A DNA stretch of 50,769 nucleotides from Aerococcus sp. 1KP-2016 (GCF_002252085.1 NZ_NEEY01000011.1:1-50769), one strand, 5' to 3'. Numbered from the stretch's first letter, positions 18,317-27,823 are shown. A program made the numbers and translations. Notes: a model not told the origin generated them from the sequence alone.

Positions 18317-18769
18317 TTATTGAACGCGTGAACCGTCAGTGTATTGACCATTTTGGTTGGCTTGACGACGTTGCTCTTGTGCTGCACGATTCTTTTCGTT
18401 TTGATCACGTTCGTATTCAGCACGAGTTAAGACGTCATTTACATTCATGTTGACTTCAACAACAGTTAACCCAGTCATTTTTTGTACATTTTCAGTGATT
18501 GCTTGGGTTGCTTTTTCAAATGCAGCTGGAATATTTTTACCGTATTCAGCAATAACTTCTAAATCTAATGCAACTTCTTTCTTACCGACTTCAGCACTTA
18601 CACCGCGTGTTTCGTCTTCGCCGCTTGAGAATAAAGTTTTCAAACCTGAAGTAAGGTTACCTTTTAATTCTAAAATACCGTCAACATTCGCTACTGTGTA
18701 GTGTGCGATTTTTTCAAGAACCTTGCTATCAAAAGTTAAATCGTTAGTGTGTTTTACGTTTTCAGTCAT
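18317..18769 (-). CDS. asp23: Asp23/Gls24-family envelope stress protein
   Basis: Abundant cytoplasmic protein that in Staphylococcus is tethered under the membrane by AmaP and contributes to envelope homeostasis. The 150 residues contain the Asp23 domain (SKVLEKIAHYTVANVDGIL, then VALDLEVIAEYGKNIPAAF and VVEVNMNVNDV). A charged Gln/Asn/Arg-rich tail from about residue 115 looks disordered. AGGGGAAT precedes the ATG. It is third in the amaP-DUF2273-asp23 operon. Its stop lies directly before the thrS promoter, and only a weak AATAATTT/AAATTATT hairpin separates them. Confidence 0.93.
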   Translation of the reverse strand: MTENVKHTNDLTFDSKVLEKIAHYTVANVDGILELKGNLTSGLKTLFSSGEDETRGVSAEVGKKEVALDLEVIAEYGKNIPAAFEKATQAITENVQKMTGLTVVEVNMNVNDVLTRAEYERDQNEKNRAAQEQRRQANQNGQYTDGSRVQ

Positions 18770-18857
18770 TTAAGATTCCCCTTTTCTATTTTTTAAATAT
18801 AACTAATAAGTTGTATCTATTCTATCAAATTTTTCACTTAACTCAAATGATATGAAT

Positions 18858-19064
18858 CTATGGATTGAAAAAACGAAACCAACTTTCTAAGTCGATTTCA
18901 CCATCGAAGTAAGCCCCAATGATAAAACCAATTGTAGAAAATACTAGGATGAATAAAGCTTCTCCAAAGCCAAACCACATCCATAATAGTGCAAAGATAA
19001 AGGCAATTAAGCCTCCGATAATGCGGTTCCGATATGGATACCAACTACGTGGTGGTTGTTTCAT
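18858..19064 (-). CDS. DUF2273 small integral membrane protein
   Basis: A 68-residue protein with two hydrophobic segments (about residues 13-31 and 34-52: GGLIAFIFALLWMWFGFG and LFILVFSTIGFIIGAYF). This matches the DUF2273 family found between amaP and asp23 in Lactobacillales. The function is unknown; position suggests a role with AmaP and Asp23 at the membrane. AGAGGAGG precedes the ATG. It lies 36 bases after amaP and 88 before asp23. Confidence 0.9.
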   Translation of the reverse strand: MKQPPRSWYPYRNRIIGGLIAFIFALLWMWFGFGEALFILVFSTIGFIIGAYFDGEIDLESWFRFFNP

Positions 19065-19100
19065 AGTGTTTGCCTCCTCTATTCAACTGCGATCTTTCAT

Positions 19101-19673
19101 CTATCTAACACGTGCATGCCCTTGTTTGTTGGCATTTGCTTGTAGTTCATCTGGATTATAAGTATCCGCAGTAACTTTCACTTCTTTGATTGTGGTATTT
19201 AATACAGCTTCTGCTGCTTGTTTTGCCTTGCGTTGAATGGCATCTGAAATCGTTTGAACAGGTTGGTCTTCTGCAATAGCATAGGCCACTTTGACTTTTG
19301 TCTGTTCAGGATTGCGACCAAATTTCACGTCAACACGCTTGTTGCTTGCTTGTTTCACATCCAAAATATCACGGCGAATGGCTTGAATGACTGTCTCATG
19401 ATCAATGGCTACTTGACCTTTTTCACTATTCACTTTTAATGTACGTGATTTTGCAGGTGCTAGTAAGGCCAAAATAAAGGCGATAGCAAAGTATAACAAG
19501 GCCAAAGCTAATAAGCTTACGACGATATACACACCTGTTTGGTAAGCTGTCACGTAACGCGCTACAAATTCACTCACGTAAGGAATTGGATAAATAGTAG
19601 CTGCTACAATTAGGATGGCCACAATAATTAGGAGTGATAGAAGGATTTGTAAGAATTTTCTGAATCCACTCAT
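19101..19673 (-). CDS. amaP: AmaP, membrane anchor for Asp23
   Basis: Membrane protein of 190 residues with two N-terminal helices (about residues 7-28 and 49-71). A cytoplasmic Asp23-like domain (about 80-175, RTLKVNSEKGQVAIDHETVI and VKVAYAIAEDQPVQTISDAI) follows. AmaP recruits Asp23 to the membrane in Staphylococcus. GGGAGGTGA precedes the ATG. It is first in the three-gene operon and has a promoter with TTGAAC and TAAAAT 17 bases apart. Confidence 0.9.
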   Translation of the reverse strand: MSGFRKFLQILLSLLIIVAILIVAATIYPIPYVSEFVARYVTAYQTGVYIVVSLLALALLYFAIAFILALLAPAKSRTLKVNSEKGQVAIDHETVIQAIRRDILDVKQASNKRVDVKFGRNPEQTKVKVAYAIAEDQPVQTISDAIQRKAKQAAEAVLNTTIKEVKVTADTYNPDELQANANKQGHARVR

Positions 19674-19722
19674 GCACTCACCTCCCTGATTCGAATTTTT
19701 ATATTTTATATAGTATATCTTT

Positions 19723-19751
19723 ATTTTATCATTTTAAAGTTAAAGGTTCAA
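19723..19751 (-). promoter_or_regulatory. amaP operon promoter
   Basis: On the minus strand TTGAAC (19751-19746) and TAAAAT (19728-19723) are 17 bases apart. It looks like a vegetative promoter; there is no SigB-type sequence. Confidence 0.65.
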
Positions 19752-19782
19752 ATGATATGCTATTTCAATCTAAAAAAATACA

Positions 19783-19822
19783 TAAAAAAAGAAGGTATTA
19801 ACCGTTACGACGGTCTCTACCT
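19783..19822 (-). terminator. dnaI terminator overlapping the stop codon
   Basis: On the minus strand AGGTA...ACCG and CGGT...TACCTT form a nested stem that includes the dnaI stop codon, followed by seven T residues. Confidence 0.6.
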
Positions 19823-20742
19823 CCTACTTCTACTGCTTCACTTAAATATTTAATTCGTTCCATGATACGGGCTGCCTTAGCTACGTCGGCACCTTCTCTA
19901 GTTGTAGTTAAAAATTGTTCTAACTCTGGCATGGTAAAGTTAGACGTGAAGAAAGTAGCTAATTGCTCTTGCATCCGGTATTGCAAAATAACACCCAAGA
20001 CATCATCACGGACCCATTCACTATTTGATTCCGCCCCAATATCATCCAAGACCAATATCGGTGCTCGCTTGAATTCATTGACACGTTGGTCAACGGTATT
20101 CGTGCGGATCCGGGATTTTAAATCAACCAATAGTTCTGGGTAATGAACCATGCTCGATTTGACACCTCGTTCGGCCAGCGTATTCACCAAAGCTGCTAAG
20201 ATGTGTGTTTTCCCTACCCCAAATTGACCATGTAAATATAAGCCTTTATGGAAGGTATTCGGGTCTTTGGTGTAAGCATTGATAAATTCCAGACTCTTCT
20301 GAATTGCTTCATAGCGATCCTGATAGTCATTTGGTGACATAGCTTCAAAAGATGCTGACCGCAAACTCTTCGGCATAGAAACCATGGTCACCCGTTTAGA
20401 TAATTCTTCAGCTTGCTGGAGCTTAATGAAATCCTGCGTTGGATGATAATCTACATCGATGAAGTTGACGTTCATGATCAAGCTTGGTGCGTACAAATTA
20501 AATTTCTTTTGACCTAAAGCTTGGTTACCATTTTCCCGGGCAAATTCATATAATTTTGAGAATGATTTTTTGACAATTTCATCCTCAAATGTCAGTTGAT
20601 GCGCTTGTAAAAAGGCTTGAACTGCTGGGTCTTTCTGCACGATTTCTGCTATCTTAGCCTGTCTTTCTTTGAAGGCAGGGTTGCGGTTGATCTGTTGTTT
20701 AAAACTATCGCCCACATTTTTCAATTGTTTGTCGTCAGCCAT
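19798..20742 (-). CDS. dnaI: primosomal protein DnaI (helicase loader)
   Basis: AAA+ ATPase that loads the replicative helicase at oriC and at restart sites, together with DnaB and DnaD. The 314 residues have an N-terminal helicase-binding region (about 1-110) and a C-terminal ATPase with Walker A HGQFGVGKTH (171-180) and Walker B ILVLDDIGAES (229-239). GAAGGTGA selects the ATG at 20742 (MADDKQL). The dnaB stop TAG is separated from it by a single base, so the genes are translationally coupled. Confidence 0.95.
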   Translation of the reverse strand: MADDKQLKNVGDSFKQQINRNPAFKERQAKIAEIVQKDPAVQAFLQAHQLTFEDEIVKKSFSKLYEFARENGNQALGQKKFNLYAPSLIMNVNFIDVDYHPTQDFIKLQQAEELSKRVTMVSMPKSLRSASFEAMSPNDYQDRYEAIQKSLEFINAYTKDPNTFHKGLYLHGQFGVGKTHILAALVNTLAERGVKSSMVHYPELLVDLKSRIRTNTVDQRVNEFKRAPILVLDDIGAESNSEWVRDDVLGVILQYRMQEQLATFFTSNFTMPELEQFLTTTREGADVAKAARIMERIKYLSEAVEVGGRDRRNG

Positions 20743-20743
20743 T

Positions 20744-22306
20744 CTATTCACCTTCTTTTAATTCTAATGTTTGCATCAATTGACGAATTTCTGCTTCTTT
20801 GGCATTGATTGTCGCAGCATTATCTTGCTTCGCTGCCTTATCGTCCGCATCAGCTATATTAGCTGGTGTTGGCGTTTTTTCATATTTTTCTTTACGACTC
20901 GCTTCATCCAACCATTTTGGTTTGACGGATTCTTTTTGCGTTTGATAACGGCCTTTATTGATCCGATTCTTTTGCCGTTTCTCGTGTTGGTCTGCCATAT
21001 CTTTTTTACGTTTTTTCAGGTACACCATAGCTGCTTCAGGTTCTTCAATGCCCTGTTGTTTCCAGTCATCAGCGACCCGTTCAAGATAGGAGCGTGACAA
21101 TTTATTCTGTTCTAATTCCACTAAACAATATTGAATCATGATATTCAATACACCTGGTTTTAGTATATCTAAGCGAATCAATTCCGTGATGGCATTGGCT
21201 TCAGCCTTCGTTAAATAACCACCCTTTTGTTCTTTGATTGAAGAGGCAAATGCGATTGGTGGATAGCTTTTCGCAAAATCAGCGAAGTTCAATTCTTCTT
21301 GATCTAGACCTAGTTGCTGCCATTTAGCGCGGTAAGCCGATTGATTGGTTTCCGAAGCAGTAATACGGTCGGTTAATCCTGGATTTTGAGTCTCTCCGTC
21401 GCCTTTATTCACGGTGCCATTAGTAGTTGGTGCATTAGTGGTTTGTGCTATTTGCTGAGCTTGTTTGCTCGACTGACCGCTAGCCTGCTCTACAGCTAGC
21501 CGTTGCATTTTCCCCAAATCAATTGTATTGGTTCGTAAATCTGCTGCAGCAGTTGCGAGTTTCTGAATATCAACTTCATCGTAACCATAGAGCTGGTTGA
21601 GCGAAATAGCCATGTCAATGACCTCATCAGTTAACGCTTTTTCGGATATGAAGGATGACTGTAACAAGTCTTTGACCAAGGAAATATTAAGTTTGTGGTC
21701 CTTAATTTGAACAGCTCTGCTCTGACGATTTCGGCTGATTAATTTATCTTCGGTTTCGCTAGGAATTGGATAGTATTGGCTTGGCAGGCGGAATACATCT
21801 TGGAATGTTGCAGTTACGTCTGTCCAATGACCATCCTCAACGTCTAATGGCAAATCATAGGAAAACTTGGCAATAAGCTGATTGTAGCGCGGTTGACCCA
21901 GGCGATCCATCAATAAACTGGACATGATGGGGTCAGCGAAAATATGCTTACTATCCAAAGGTGCAAGTAATTGATAAATCGTTACTGCGCTATTTGCTTG
22001 GCTAGTTTCTTTCTGTTCGAATACTTGTAAAAGGCCAATTGCCTCAAGGTTACGACGGGCTTTTATATAGCGTTCTTTGCCCCAAACCATTTGCTCCATT
22101 AAGTCATGATGACGGATCTGATTGGAAGCGTTAGTCGCCTTGTTAATATTGGCATACAAGGTTTGATAGAGCGCATAGGATTCTCCTCCTATGATGGGTT
22201 GGTATAAATGTAGCAGAACTTGCTGATCGATATCAGAAATCCACTGAGGTTGGGTAATTTGAACAAGTCCCTTTGGATCTAAATTTTGCCATGGGTAATT
22301 GGTCAT
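20744..22306 (-). CDS. dnaB: replication initiation and membrane attachment protein DnaB
   Basis: Firmicute-type DnaB (not the helicase), which acts with DnaD and DnaI in helicase loading at the origin. The 520 residues start MTNYPWQNLDPKGLVQITQP. The N-terminal winged-helix part spans about 1-230. A Gln/Thr/Asn-rich low-complexity linker (about 270-315) precedes the C-terminal DnaB/DnaD domain containing YPPIAFASSIKEQKGGYLTK. The tail is rich in Lys and Glu. It lies 34 bases after nrdR and one base before dnaI. Confidence 0.93.
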   Translation of the reverse strand: MTNYPWQNLDPKGLVQITQPQWISDIDQQVLLHLYQPIIGGESYALYQTLYANINKATNASNQIRHHDLMEQMVWGKERYIKARRNLEAIGLLQVFEQKETSQANSAVTIYQLLAPLDSKHIFADPIMSSLLMDRLGQPRYNQLIAKFSYDLPLDVEDGHWTDVTATFQDVFRLPSQYYPIPSETEDKLISRNRQSRAVQIKDHKLNISLVKDLLQSSFISEKALTDEVIDMAISLNQLYGYDEVDIQKLATAAADLRTNTIDLGKMQRLAVEQASGQSSKQAQQIAQTTNAPTTNGTVNKGDGETQNPGLTDRITASETNQSAYRAKWQQLGLDQEELNFADFAKSYPPIAFASSIKEQKGGYLTKAEANAITELIRLDILKPGVLNIMIQYCLVELEQNKLSRSYLERVADDWKQQGIEEPEAAMVYLKKRKKDMADQHEKRQKNRINKGRYQTQKESVKPKWLDEASRKEKYEKTPTPANIADADDKAAKQDNAATINAKEAEIRQLMQTLELKEGE

Positions 22307-22340
22307 CTGCTTACCCTCCCTTCTTAAGGTATCTTATTGA

Positions 22341-22847
22341 TTAAATTGTTGGCTTGGGATCTGTTTCTGGCTTGTTCTCTGTCGTTTCGGCATTGTTGCG
22401 ACCACGTAAACGTTCGATTTCACGTAAAAATACAGTTGGATCTTCAAATTGACGGTAAACACTGGCATAGCGAATATAAGCAACTTCATCAATATCTGGT
22501 AAAGCATTCATAATAATTTCGCCAACATCTGAAGCTGGTACTTCACTCACGCCACGTGATCGTAATTCAGATTCCACATCTGATGCTAATTTTTCAAGTT
22601 GGTCAGCCGATACTGGTCGTTTTTCCGCGGAACGGATTAGGCCACGCAAGACTTTTTCATGCGAAAATTCTTGCCGAGTTCCATCTCGTTTAATGACTAA
22701 TAAAGGTGTGCGTTCAATTCGTTCAAAGGTCGTAAAGCGGCTACCGCAGTTATTACACTCACGGCGACGACGAATACACGTATTGCTTTCAGCAGGACGA
22801 CTATCAATTACTTTCAAATCATCTGAACCACAATTTGGACATTGCAT
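22341..22847 (-). CDS. nrdR: transcriptional repressor NrdR
   Basis: Zinc and nucleotide-binding repressor of ribonucleotide reductase genes. The 168 residues have the N-terminal zinc ribbon (MQCPNCGSDD and CNNCGSRFTTFE) and the ATP-cone domain (PLLVIKRDGTRQEFSHEKVL onwards). A short acidic tail extends beyond the usual end at about residue 155. GGAGG precedes the ATG. It leads the nrdR-dnaB-dnaI unit; TATAAT with an extended TG lies upstream. Confidence 0.97.
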   Translation of the reverse strand: MQCPNCGSDDLKVIDSRPAESNTCIRRRRECNNCGSRFTTFERIERTPLLVIKRDGTRQEFSHEKVLRGLIRSAEKRPVSADQLEKLASDVESELRSRGVSEVPASDVGEIIMNALPDIDEVAYIRYASVYRQFEDPTVFLREIERLRGRNNAETTENKPETDPKPTI

Positions 22848-22927
22848 GAATATACCTCCATCTTTCTGTTGCTATTGCAAACTAGGTCTTTTTCACATTT
22901 TATTATAGCATAAAGCCTAATATAACC

Positions 22928-23535
22928 CTATTTCAGGGGTTGATAACCAAAAATCCCTAACCAAGCTGCTAATTGTTGATACGTTTCTTCAATCGTTCCC
23001 GAATTATCAATGACAAAATCTGCCATATTTGCTTTGCGTTCGATAGACATTTGGCTTGTCATACGTTTAAACGCATCAACTGAATTGAGACCATCACGCG
23101 CCATTAAGCGGTCTAGTTGCATGGTTTCCGATACATAAATAACCATAATATCATCACATTGGTCTTCACTCTTACTTTCAAATAAAAGTGGCACATCCAT
23201 AATAATCAATTCATGGCCTCCGCTATATATTTTTCTTTTTCCTTGTTCAACCAATCCCGAATCGGTTGGCGTAACAAGTCATTCAATTGCTCTCTCTGAC
23301 TTGGGTTTTCAAAGATAATTGCCCCTAATTTTTTCCGGTCTAAAACGCCATTTGGAAAGACAATATCCGCCCCAAAATGTGCCTTTATCGCCTCTAATCC
23401 GGGTTCACCAGGCTCTACCACCATGCGCGCCCCGTAATCTGCATCCACGACGGGGAACCCTTCCTGTTTAAAAAATTTACTGGCTGTCGACTTACCCGTC
23501 GCAATTCCCCCAGTTAGTCCTAGTATATGACTCAT
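22928..23535 (-). pseudogene. coaE: dephospho-CoA kinase, split by a frameshift
   Basis: CoaE performs the last step of coenzyme A synthesis. The first frame starts at 23535 (GGAGGAATT, MSHILGLTGGIATGKST with the P-loop) and ends at 23206 after KEKEKYIAEAMN. The second frame continues the family sequence as GGHELIIMDVPLLFES to 22928. Restoring one base near 23217-23223 (for example GCGGGAGG for GCGGAGG) gives YIAGGHELIIMDV and a normal protein of about 200 residues. No -1 slippery heptamer is in phase. GGAGG lies 7 bases before a TTG whose TTGA overlaps the first stop, so a two-piece protein is conceivable. CoaE is normally essential, so an assembly deletion is the likeliest cause. Confidence 0.85.
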
Positions 23536-23560
23536 AATTCCTCCCACTTGCTCACTTGCT

Positions 23561-24388
23561 TTAGGCATGTACTTGTTGACAATTTGGGCAAAAATGACTA
23601 CCGCGTTGGCTGACACTAATCTTTTCAATTAGCGTGCCACATCTTGCACAGGGTTGCCCATTTCTGCCGTACGCCTGCAGATACTGTTGATAGTGGCCAT
23701 TTTCACCGAATGCATTCGTGTATGAACGAATCGTGGTACCTCCAGCTTCAACTGCTTGGCCGATAATCGCCTTACTTGCATCAACGATGGCTTGTATTTC
23801 TTGGTCTGTCAGGCTATTCGCCGGTTGTTCTGGGTGTACTTTGGCTGCATACAATACTTCATCCGCATAAATATTGCCGATACCAGCAATAACAGATTGA
23901 TCTAACAAGACGCCTTTGATAGGTCTTTTACGATGGGTTAATTTATCTGTGAGATATGCTGTAGTGATATCCTTGGGTTCTGGTCCCAAGTGTAAATCTT
24001 TAACTGCTTGGTCTAGTTGATGCTTGTCTACCATATGAATGCGACCAAATTTGCGAACATCCCGGTAACGTAAATCATAACCATCTGTTAAATGAAGGAT
24101 GACATGTGAATAGGCATCTACAGGATCTGTACTTGGCATATACAAATATTTACCTTCCATGCGTAAATGGGCAATCCAAGCCACATCAGTCCAGTGAAAA
24201 ATTAAAAACTTACCAATTCTGTCAACTGCGAGTAGGGTTTGACCTGGCATCCGGTTCACAAATTCTGTAACTCCACCAAATGCTTGCACAATATTTTCCC
24301 ACAAGACTGTGACGCTTGCGACTTCTTTGCCAATAACGAGATTTTCCAATCCTCGTCTGACCGTTTCAACCTCTGGTAATTCTGGCAT
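23561..24388 (-). CDS. mutM: DNA-formamidopyrimidine glycosylase (Fpg)
   Basis: Removes 8-oxoguanine and formamidopyrimidines and nicks the abasic site. The 275 residues start MPELPEVETVRRGLENL, with catalytic Pro2 and Glu3 exposed after Met removal. The helix-two-turn-helix region contains LLDQSVIAGIGNIYADEVL, and the C-terminal zinc finger is CARCGTLIEK...CPNCQQ. An open frame extends to 24505, but AGTAGGAGTAAG fixes the ATG at 24388. coaE follows after 25 bases and polA precedes, the usual Firmicute order. Confidence 0.97.
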   Translation of the reverse strand: MPELPEVETVRRGLENLVIGKEVASVTVLWENIVQAFGGVTEFVNRMPGQTLLAVDRIGKFLIFHWTDVAWIAHLRMEGKYLYMPSTDPVDAYSHVILHLTDGYDLRYRDVRKFGRIHMVDKHQLDQAVKDLHLGPEPKDITTAYLTDKLTHRKRPIKGVLLDQSVIAGIGNIYADEVLYAAKVHPEQPANSLTDQEIQAIVDASKAIIGQAVEAGGTTIRSYTNAFGENGHYQQYLQAYGRNGQPCARCGTLIEKISVSQRGSHFCPNCQQVHA

Positions 24389-24528
24389 CTTACTCCTACT
24401 TTCTACTGGGCTTTCTGTACTTATTCTAAAGCAAATACCCGCTAAATAAAATAGCTTTTTCATTTTGTAGTTTCTTGAATTCTTTGAATATTGGAATAGG
24501 TACATATGACTAGGCCCCCTAACATAAA

Positions 24529-24578
24529 ATACCCCTCAGTATAGGCACGTTTGTTGCCCTCACTGAGGAGTATTCTAT
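24529..24578 (-). terminator. polA terminator
   Basis: On the minus strand AATACTCCTCAGT pairs with ACTGAGGGGTATT, followed by TTTATG. It lies just after the polA stop; mutM starts about 140 bases downstream. Confidence 0.75.
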
Positions 24579-24592
24579 CTCACATGTAGTGA

Positions 24593-27277
24593 TTATTTAG
24601 CTTCGTACCAAGTTGCACCGTAGTTAGATTCTACTTCTAATGGTACATCTAATTGGGCTGCTTCACCCATGATCTGTGTTACTAATTTTTCTAAATCATC
24701 AATTTCAGATTTAGGTGCTTCAAATACCAACTCATCATGGATTTGCAGTAATAAATTGGCTTGTAGACCCGCATCTTTTAAGGCTTGGTCCATACGTACC
24801 ATAGCGATTTTGATAATATCGGCTGCTGTACCTTGAATTGGTGTATTCATGGCATTTCGTTCGGCGAATGAACGCACATTGAAGTTCTTAGCCTGTAAAT
24901 CTGGCAAGTATCGACGACGTTTGAATAAAGTTTCAACGTATCCGTCCTCTTTGGCCTTATCGACAACATCCTTCATATACGCTTGAACCCCAGGATAATT
25001 TTCCAAATAGGTATCGATAAATTTCTTAGCTTCTGGACGTGAAATATTCAAGTTTTGGCTCAAGCCATAATCCGAAATACCGTAGACGATACCGAAGTTT
25101 ACAGCTTTGGCATTACGGCGCATGTTAGGCGTCACTTCATCCTCAGTGACACCATAAACCTTCATTGCTGTCGACGTATGGATATCTTCATGGTTGTTGA
25201 AGGCTGCCTGCATATGTTCGTCACCAGATATATGTGCTAAGACGCGTAACTCGATTTGTGAATAGTCACTCGAGAAAATGACCCAATCCTTTTGACTAGG
25301 CACAAAGGCTTTACGAATAGCACGTCCCTCTTCTGAACGAATTGGGATATTTTGTAAGTTTGGATCTGCAGAAGACAAACGACCTGTGGATGTCAATGTT
25401 TGTTGGAAACGTGAATGAATCTTACCATCATCATGGATGTAATCTTGCAATCCTTCTACATAGGTAGATTGTAACTTACTTAATTGACGGTAATTCAAAA
25501 TAAGATCAATAATTGGTGCTTCACCAGCTAATTTTTCTAAGACATCTTGGGCAGTAGAATAGCCTGTTTTTGTTTTCTTAATCACTGGTAAGCCCATCTT
25601 TTCAAATAAAATCACACCTAATTGTTTTGGTGAATTAATATTGAACTCGTGACCAGCTTCTTTCCAAATGTCTGCTTCTAAGCCATTTAAAATCTCTTGG
25701 AATTCGACTTGCATGGCTTGAAGTTGTGATTTATCCACGGTAATGCCTAAAATTTCTAATTTGGCTAACACAAGTGCCAAAGGCAACTCCATCTCTTGAT
25801 ATAAATCATCCATTTGATTGGCTTCTAATTGCGGACGAATGGCTGCTTGTAGCCGTGCCATCACTTGGATTTTACGGGCAAGATGGTCATACATGACGGT
25901 TGGATCTTCAGGAACGCCACGTTTCGCCCCCTTGCCGTAGACTGATTCGTCATATGATAAATCATCAATATCGAATTCACGCGCCACTTCGGCTAGGTCA
26001 TTCGAATTATCACGGGCAGTCAGCAAATATGCCCCAATCAGTACGTCATCAACGACGCCAGCAAAATCAACGTTGACATAATCTAACATAACCATCGTTC
26101 TTTTGGCATCGAATACAACTTTGGCAGTATCTCGATCTGCTAAGAAATCCTTGAAAGTGTCGGCTTGTAATAGGTCGGCTGGACCTACGAAAATATCCTC
26201 ACCATTGGTCCAAGATACTTGGACGATGTCAGAATCGTGGTAATTCTTACTTAGATTTTCAGCATAAAAGGCATAGCCATCCGCTTTTGAAGTGGTTGGG
26301 AAGTAATCAGCCTTTAACTCGTCAACGGATGCAACGTATGTATAAGCAATGTCAGCCCAGTCTTGCGTTAACAAGTCAGCTTGGTCTGAATTTGCTAATA
26401 AATCCGACATAAAAACGTTGAAGTTCATATCTTTATAAAATGACATCAATTCTTCTACGTTCTTACCCTTATAAGGAATATCCGCAATTGTTTTTTCAAC
26501 CGGCGCTTCGGTTTCAATACGGGCTAATTTTTTGGATAAAATAGCATTTTCTTTGTCATTGATCAGATTTTCTTTACGTTTAGATTTCTTCATATCGTCA
26601 ATTTGATCATATAGATTTTCAACTGAGCCATATTCATGTAAGAGTTTTAGGGCCGTTTTTTCCCCAATCCCTGTAACACCTGGATAGTTATCGGAAGAAT
26701 CGCCCATAAGTCCCTTCATGTCAATAATTTGATCAGGCGTTATACCCAAGTCTTCTTGAATGCTGGCAGGTGTATATGATTGTAGTTCAGAAACCCCTTT
26801 TTTGGTGATATCCACTCGGACATTGTCTCTGGCTAATTGCGTTAAATCCTTATCTCCAGAAATGATGACAACATCATATTCTTCAGGATCTACTGACATA
26901 GCTAAGGTTCCGATAATATCATCAGCTTCATAGTTGGTTAGTTCGTAATGAGACACACCAAAGGCGTCTAAAAGAACGTTAAAGAATGGCATTTGCTCTC
27001 TAAATTCTGATGGGGTTGATTGGCGACCACCCTTGTATTCGCCAAAAAACTCTGTTCTAAAAGTGGTTTTACCAGCGTCCCATGCAACTAGCGCATGTGT
27101 AGGCTGTTCTTTTTCCAAGATTTTAGACATCATGCCGTGGAAGGCAAATAATGCGTTGGTGTGCATGCCGTTTTTGTTTACGAATGAATCGATGTTATGA
27201 ATGGCATAGAATGATCTAAATGCCAAAGATGACCCGTCGAAAAGGACGAGTTTCTTTTTATCTGTTTTAGTACTCAA
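24593..27277 (-). CDS. polA: DNA polymerase I
   Basis: Repair and Okazaki-fragment-processing polymerase, 894 residues. The 5' nuclease domain (about 1-290) begins KLVLFDGSSLAFRSFYAI. The middle 3'-5' exonuclease-like domain lacks the catalytic acidic motifs, as usual in Gram-positives. The polymerase domain has motif A SDYSQIELR, motif B RRNAKAVNFGIVYG and motif C QIHDELVFE. The start is most likely TTG at 27277: AGGAGG lies 8 bases upstream and no ATG fits. That makes the start overlap the end of the MaoC-like gene by 11 bases, so the two are probably coupled. Confidence 0.97.
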   Translation of the reverse strand: MSTKTDKKKLVLFDGSSLAFRSFYAIHNIDSFVNKNGMHTNALFAFHGMMSKILEKEQPTHALVAWDAGKTTFRTEFFGEYKGGRQSTPSEFREQMPFFNVLLDAFGVSHYELTNYEADDIIGTLAMSVDPEEYDVVIISGDKDLTQLARDNVRVDITKKGVSELQSYTPASIQEDLGITPDQIIDMKGLMGDSSDNYPGVTGIGEKTALKLLHEYGSVENLYDQIDDMKKSKRKENLINDKENAILSKKLARIETEAPVEKTIADIPYKGKNVEELMSFYKDMNFNVFMSDLLANSDQADLLTQDWADIAYTYVASVDELKADYFPTTSKADGYAFYAENLSKNYHDSDIVQVSWTNGEDIFVGPADLLQADTFKDFLADRDTAKVVFDAKRTMVMLDYVNVDFAGVVDDVLIGAYLLTARDNSNDLAEVAREFDIDDLSYDESVYGKGAKRGVPEDPTVMYDHLARKIQVMARLQAAIRPQLEANQMDDLYQEMELPLALVLAKLEILGITVDKSQLQAMQVEFQEILNGLEADIWKEAGHEFNINSPKQLGVILFEKMGLPVIKKTKTGYSTAQDVLEKLAGEAPIIDLILNYRQLSKLQSTYVEGLQDYIHDDGKIHSRFQQTLTSTGRLSSADPNLQNIPIRSEEGRAIRKAFVPSQKDWVIFSSDYSQIELRVLAHISGDEHMQAAFNNHEDIHTSTAMKVYGVTEDEVTPNMRRNAKAVNFGIVYGISDYGLSQNLNISRPEAKKFIDTYLENYPGVQAYMKDVVDKAKEDGYVETLFKRRRYLPDLQAKNFNVRSFAERNAMNTPIQGTAADIIKIAMVRMDQALKDAGLQANLLLQIHDELVFEAPKSEIDDLEKLVTQIMGEAAQLDVPLEVESNYGATWYEAK

Positions 27278-27823
27278 TTGAGTCTCCTCCTGAAATGCGT
27301 TGGAATACACCAGCGTCGATTGTTTCAGTATCGTGACGTAGATGTTCTTCTGGTGGTAAGACTGTTAGCATAGCATCCAATACGCGTTCGTCATCTGTTG
27401 CATTGGTGAATTTACCAATGCAGTGGACGGTCACAAACTGTTTCAAATCCTCGACACGAATGACTTCGAACTCGAAGGTGATGATAGAGTTATGTGGGAT
27501 GGCATGAATAATATTGATATTCATTTCGACTAAGCGTGAGCCAGGACCAGGGAAGTTCATGGATACGGTACGTGTGATTACCCCCATCAAGCGATCGGTG
27601 GTACGACTACTTCAGATGGTAAAATCCCTGCACTTCCCGAAGTTTGTTGTAGGTAGGCCGGGTTTGAATCTGCCGTAACGCCCATATATAACAAAACATC
27701 TCGTTCGCGAATCGATTCGGTTACTCTGAATGTATCCCCAACTTTAATTGCTTCAATAGTCTTGCCGATTTGTTTTTCCGGTTGAGTGTTTGTGTTTGTT
27801 TCTGTTAAGTTATGTTCTACCAT
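27267..27823 (-). pseudogene. MaoC-like hotdog protein, split by a frameshift
   Basis: Two overlapping frames together give one MaoC/FAS1-dehydratase-like domain. The first (27823-27587, 78 residues, site AGAGGTG) covers VGDTFRVTESIRERDVLLYM to VVVPPIA. The second (from 27590) continues MGVITRTVSMNFPGPGSRLV and runs to 27267. One T restored at GCTTGATGG gives PPIALMGVIT without a break. The present junction is TTGATG, where stop TGA and start ATG overlap, so two coupled peptides are formally possible. The hydratase signature reads TADSNPAYL: the Asp is kept, but the catalytic His of MaoC enzymes is Tyr, so hydratase activity is doubtful. It overlaps polA. Confidence 0.75.

Noticed and set aside
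23206-23254. Programmed -1 frameshift in coaE
   Set aside because: The A-runs upstream (GAAAAAGAAAAATAT) do not give an in-phase X-XXY-YYZ heptamer, and no downstream pseudoknot is evident.
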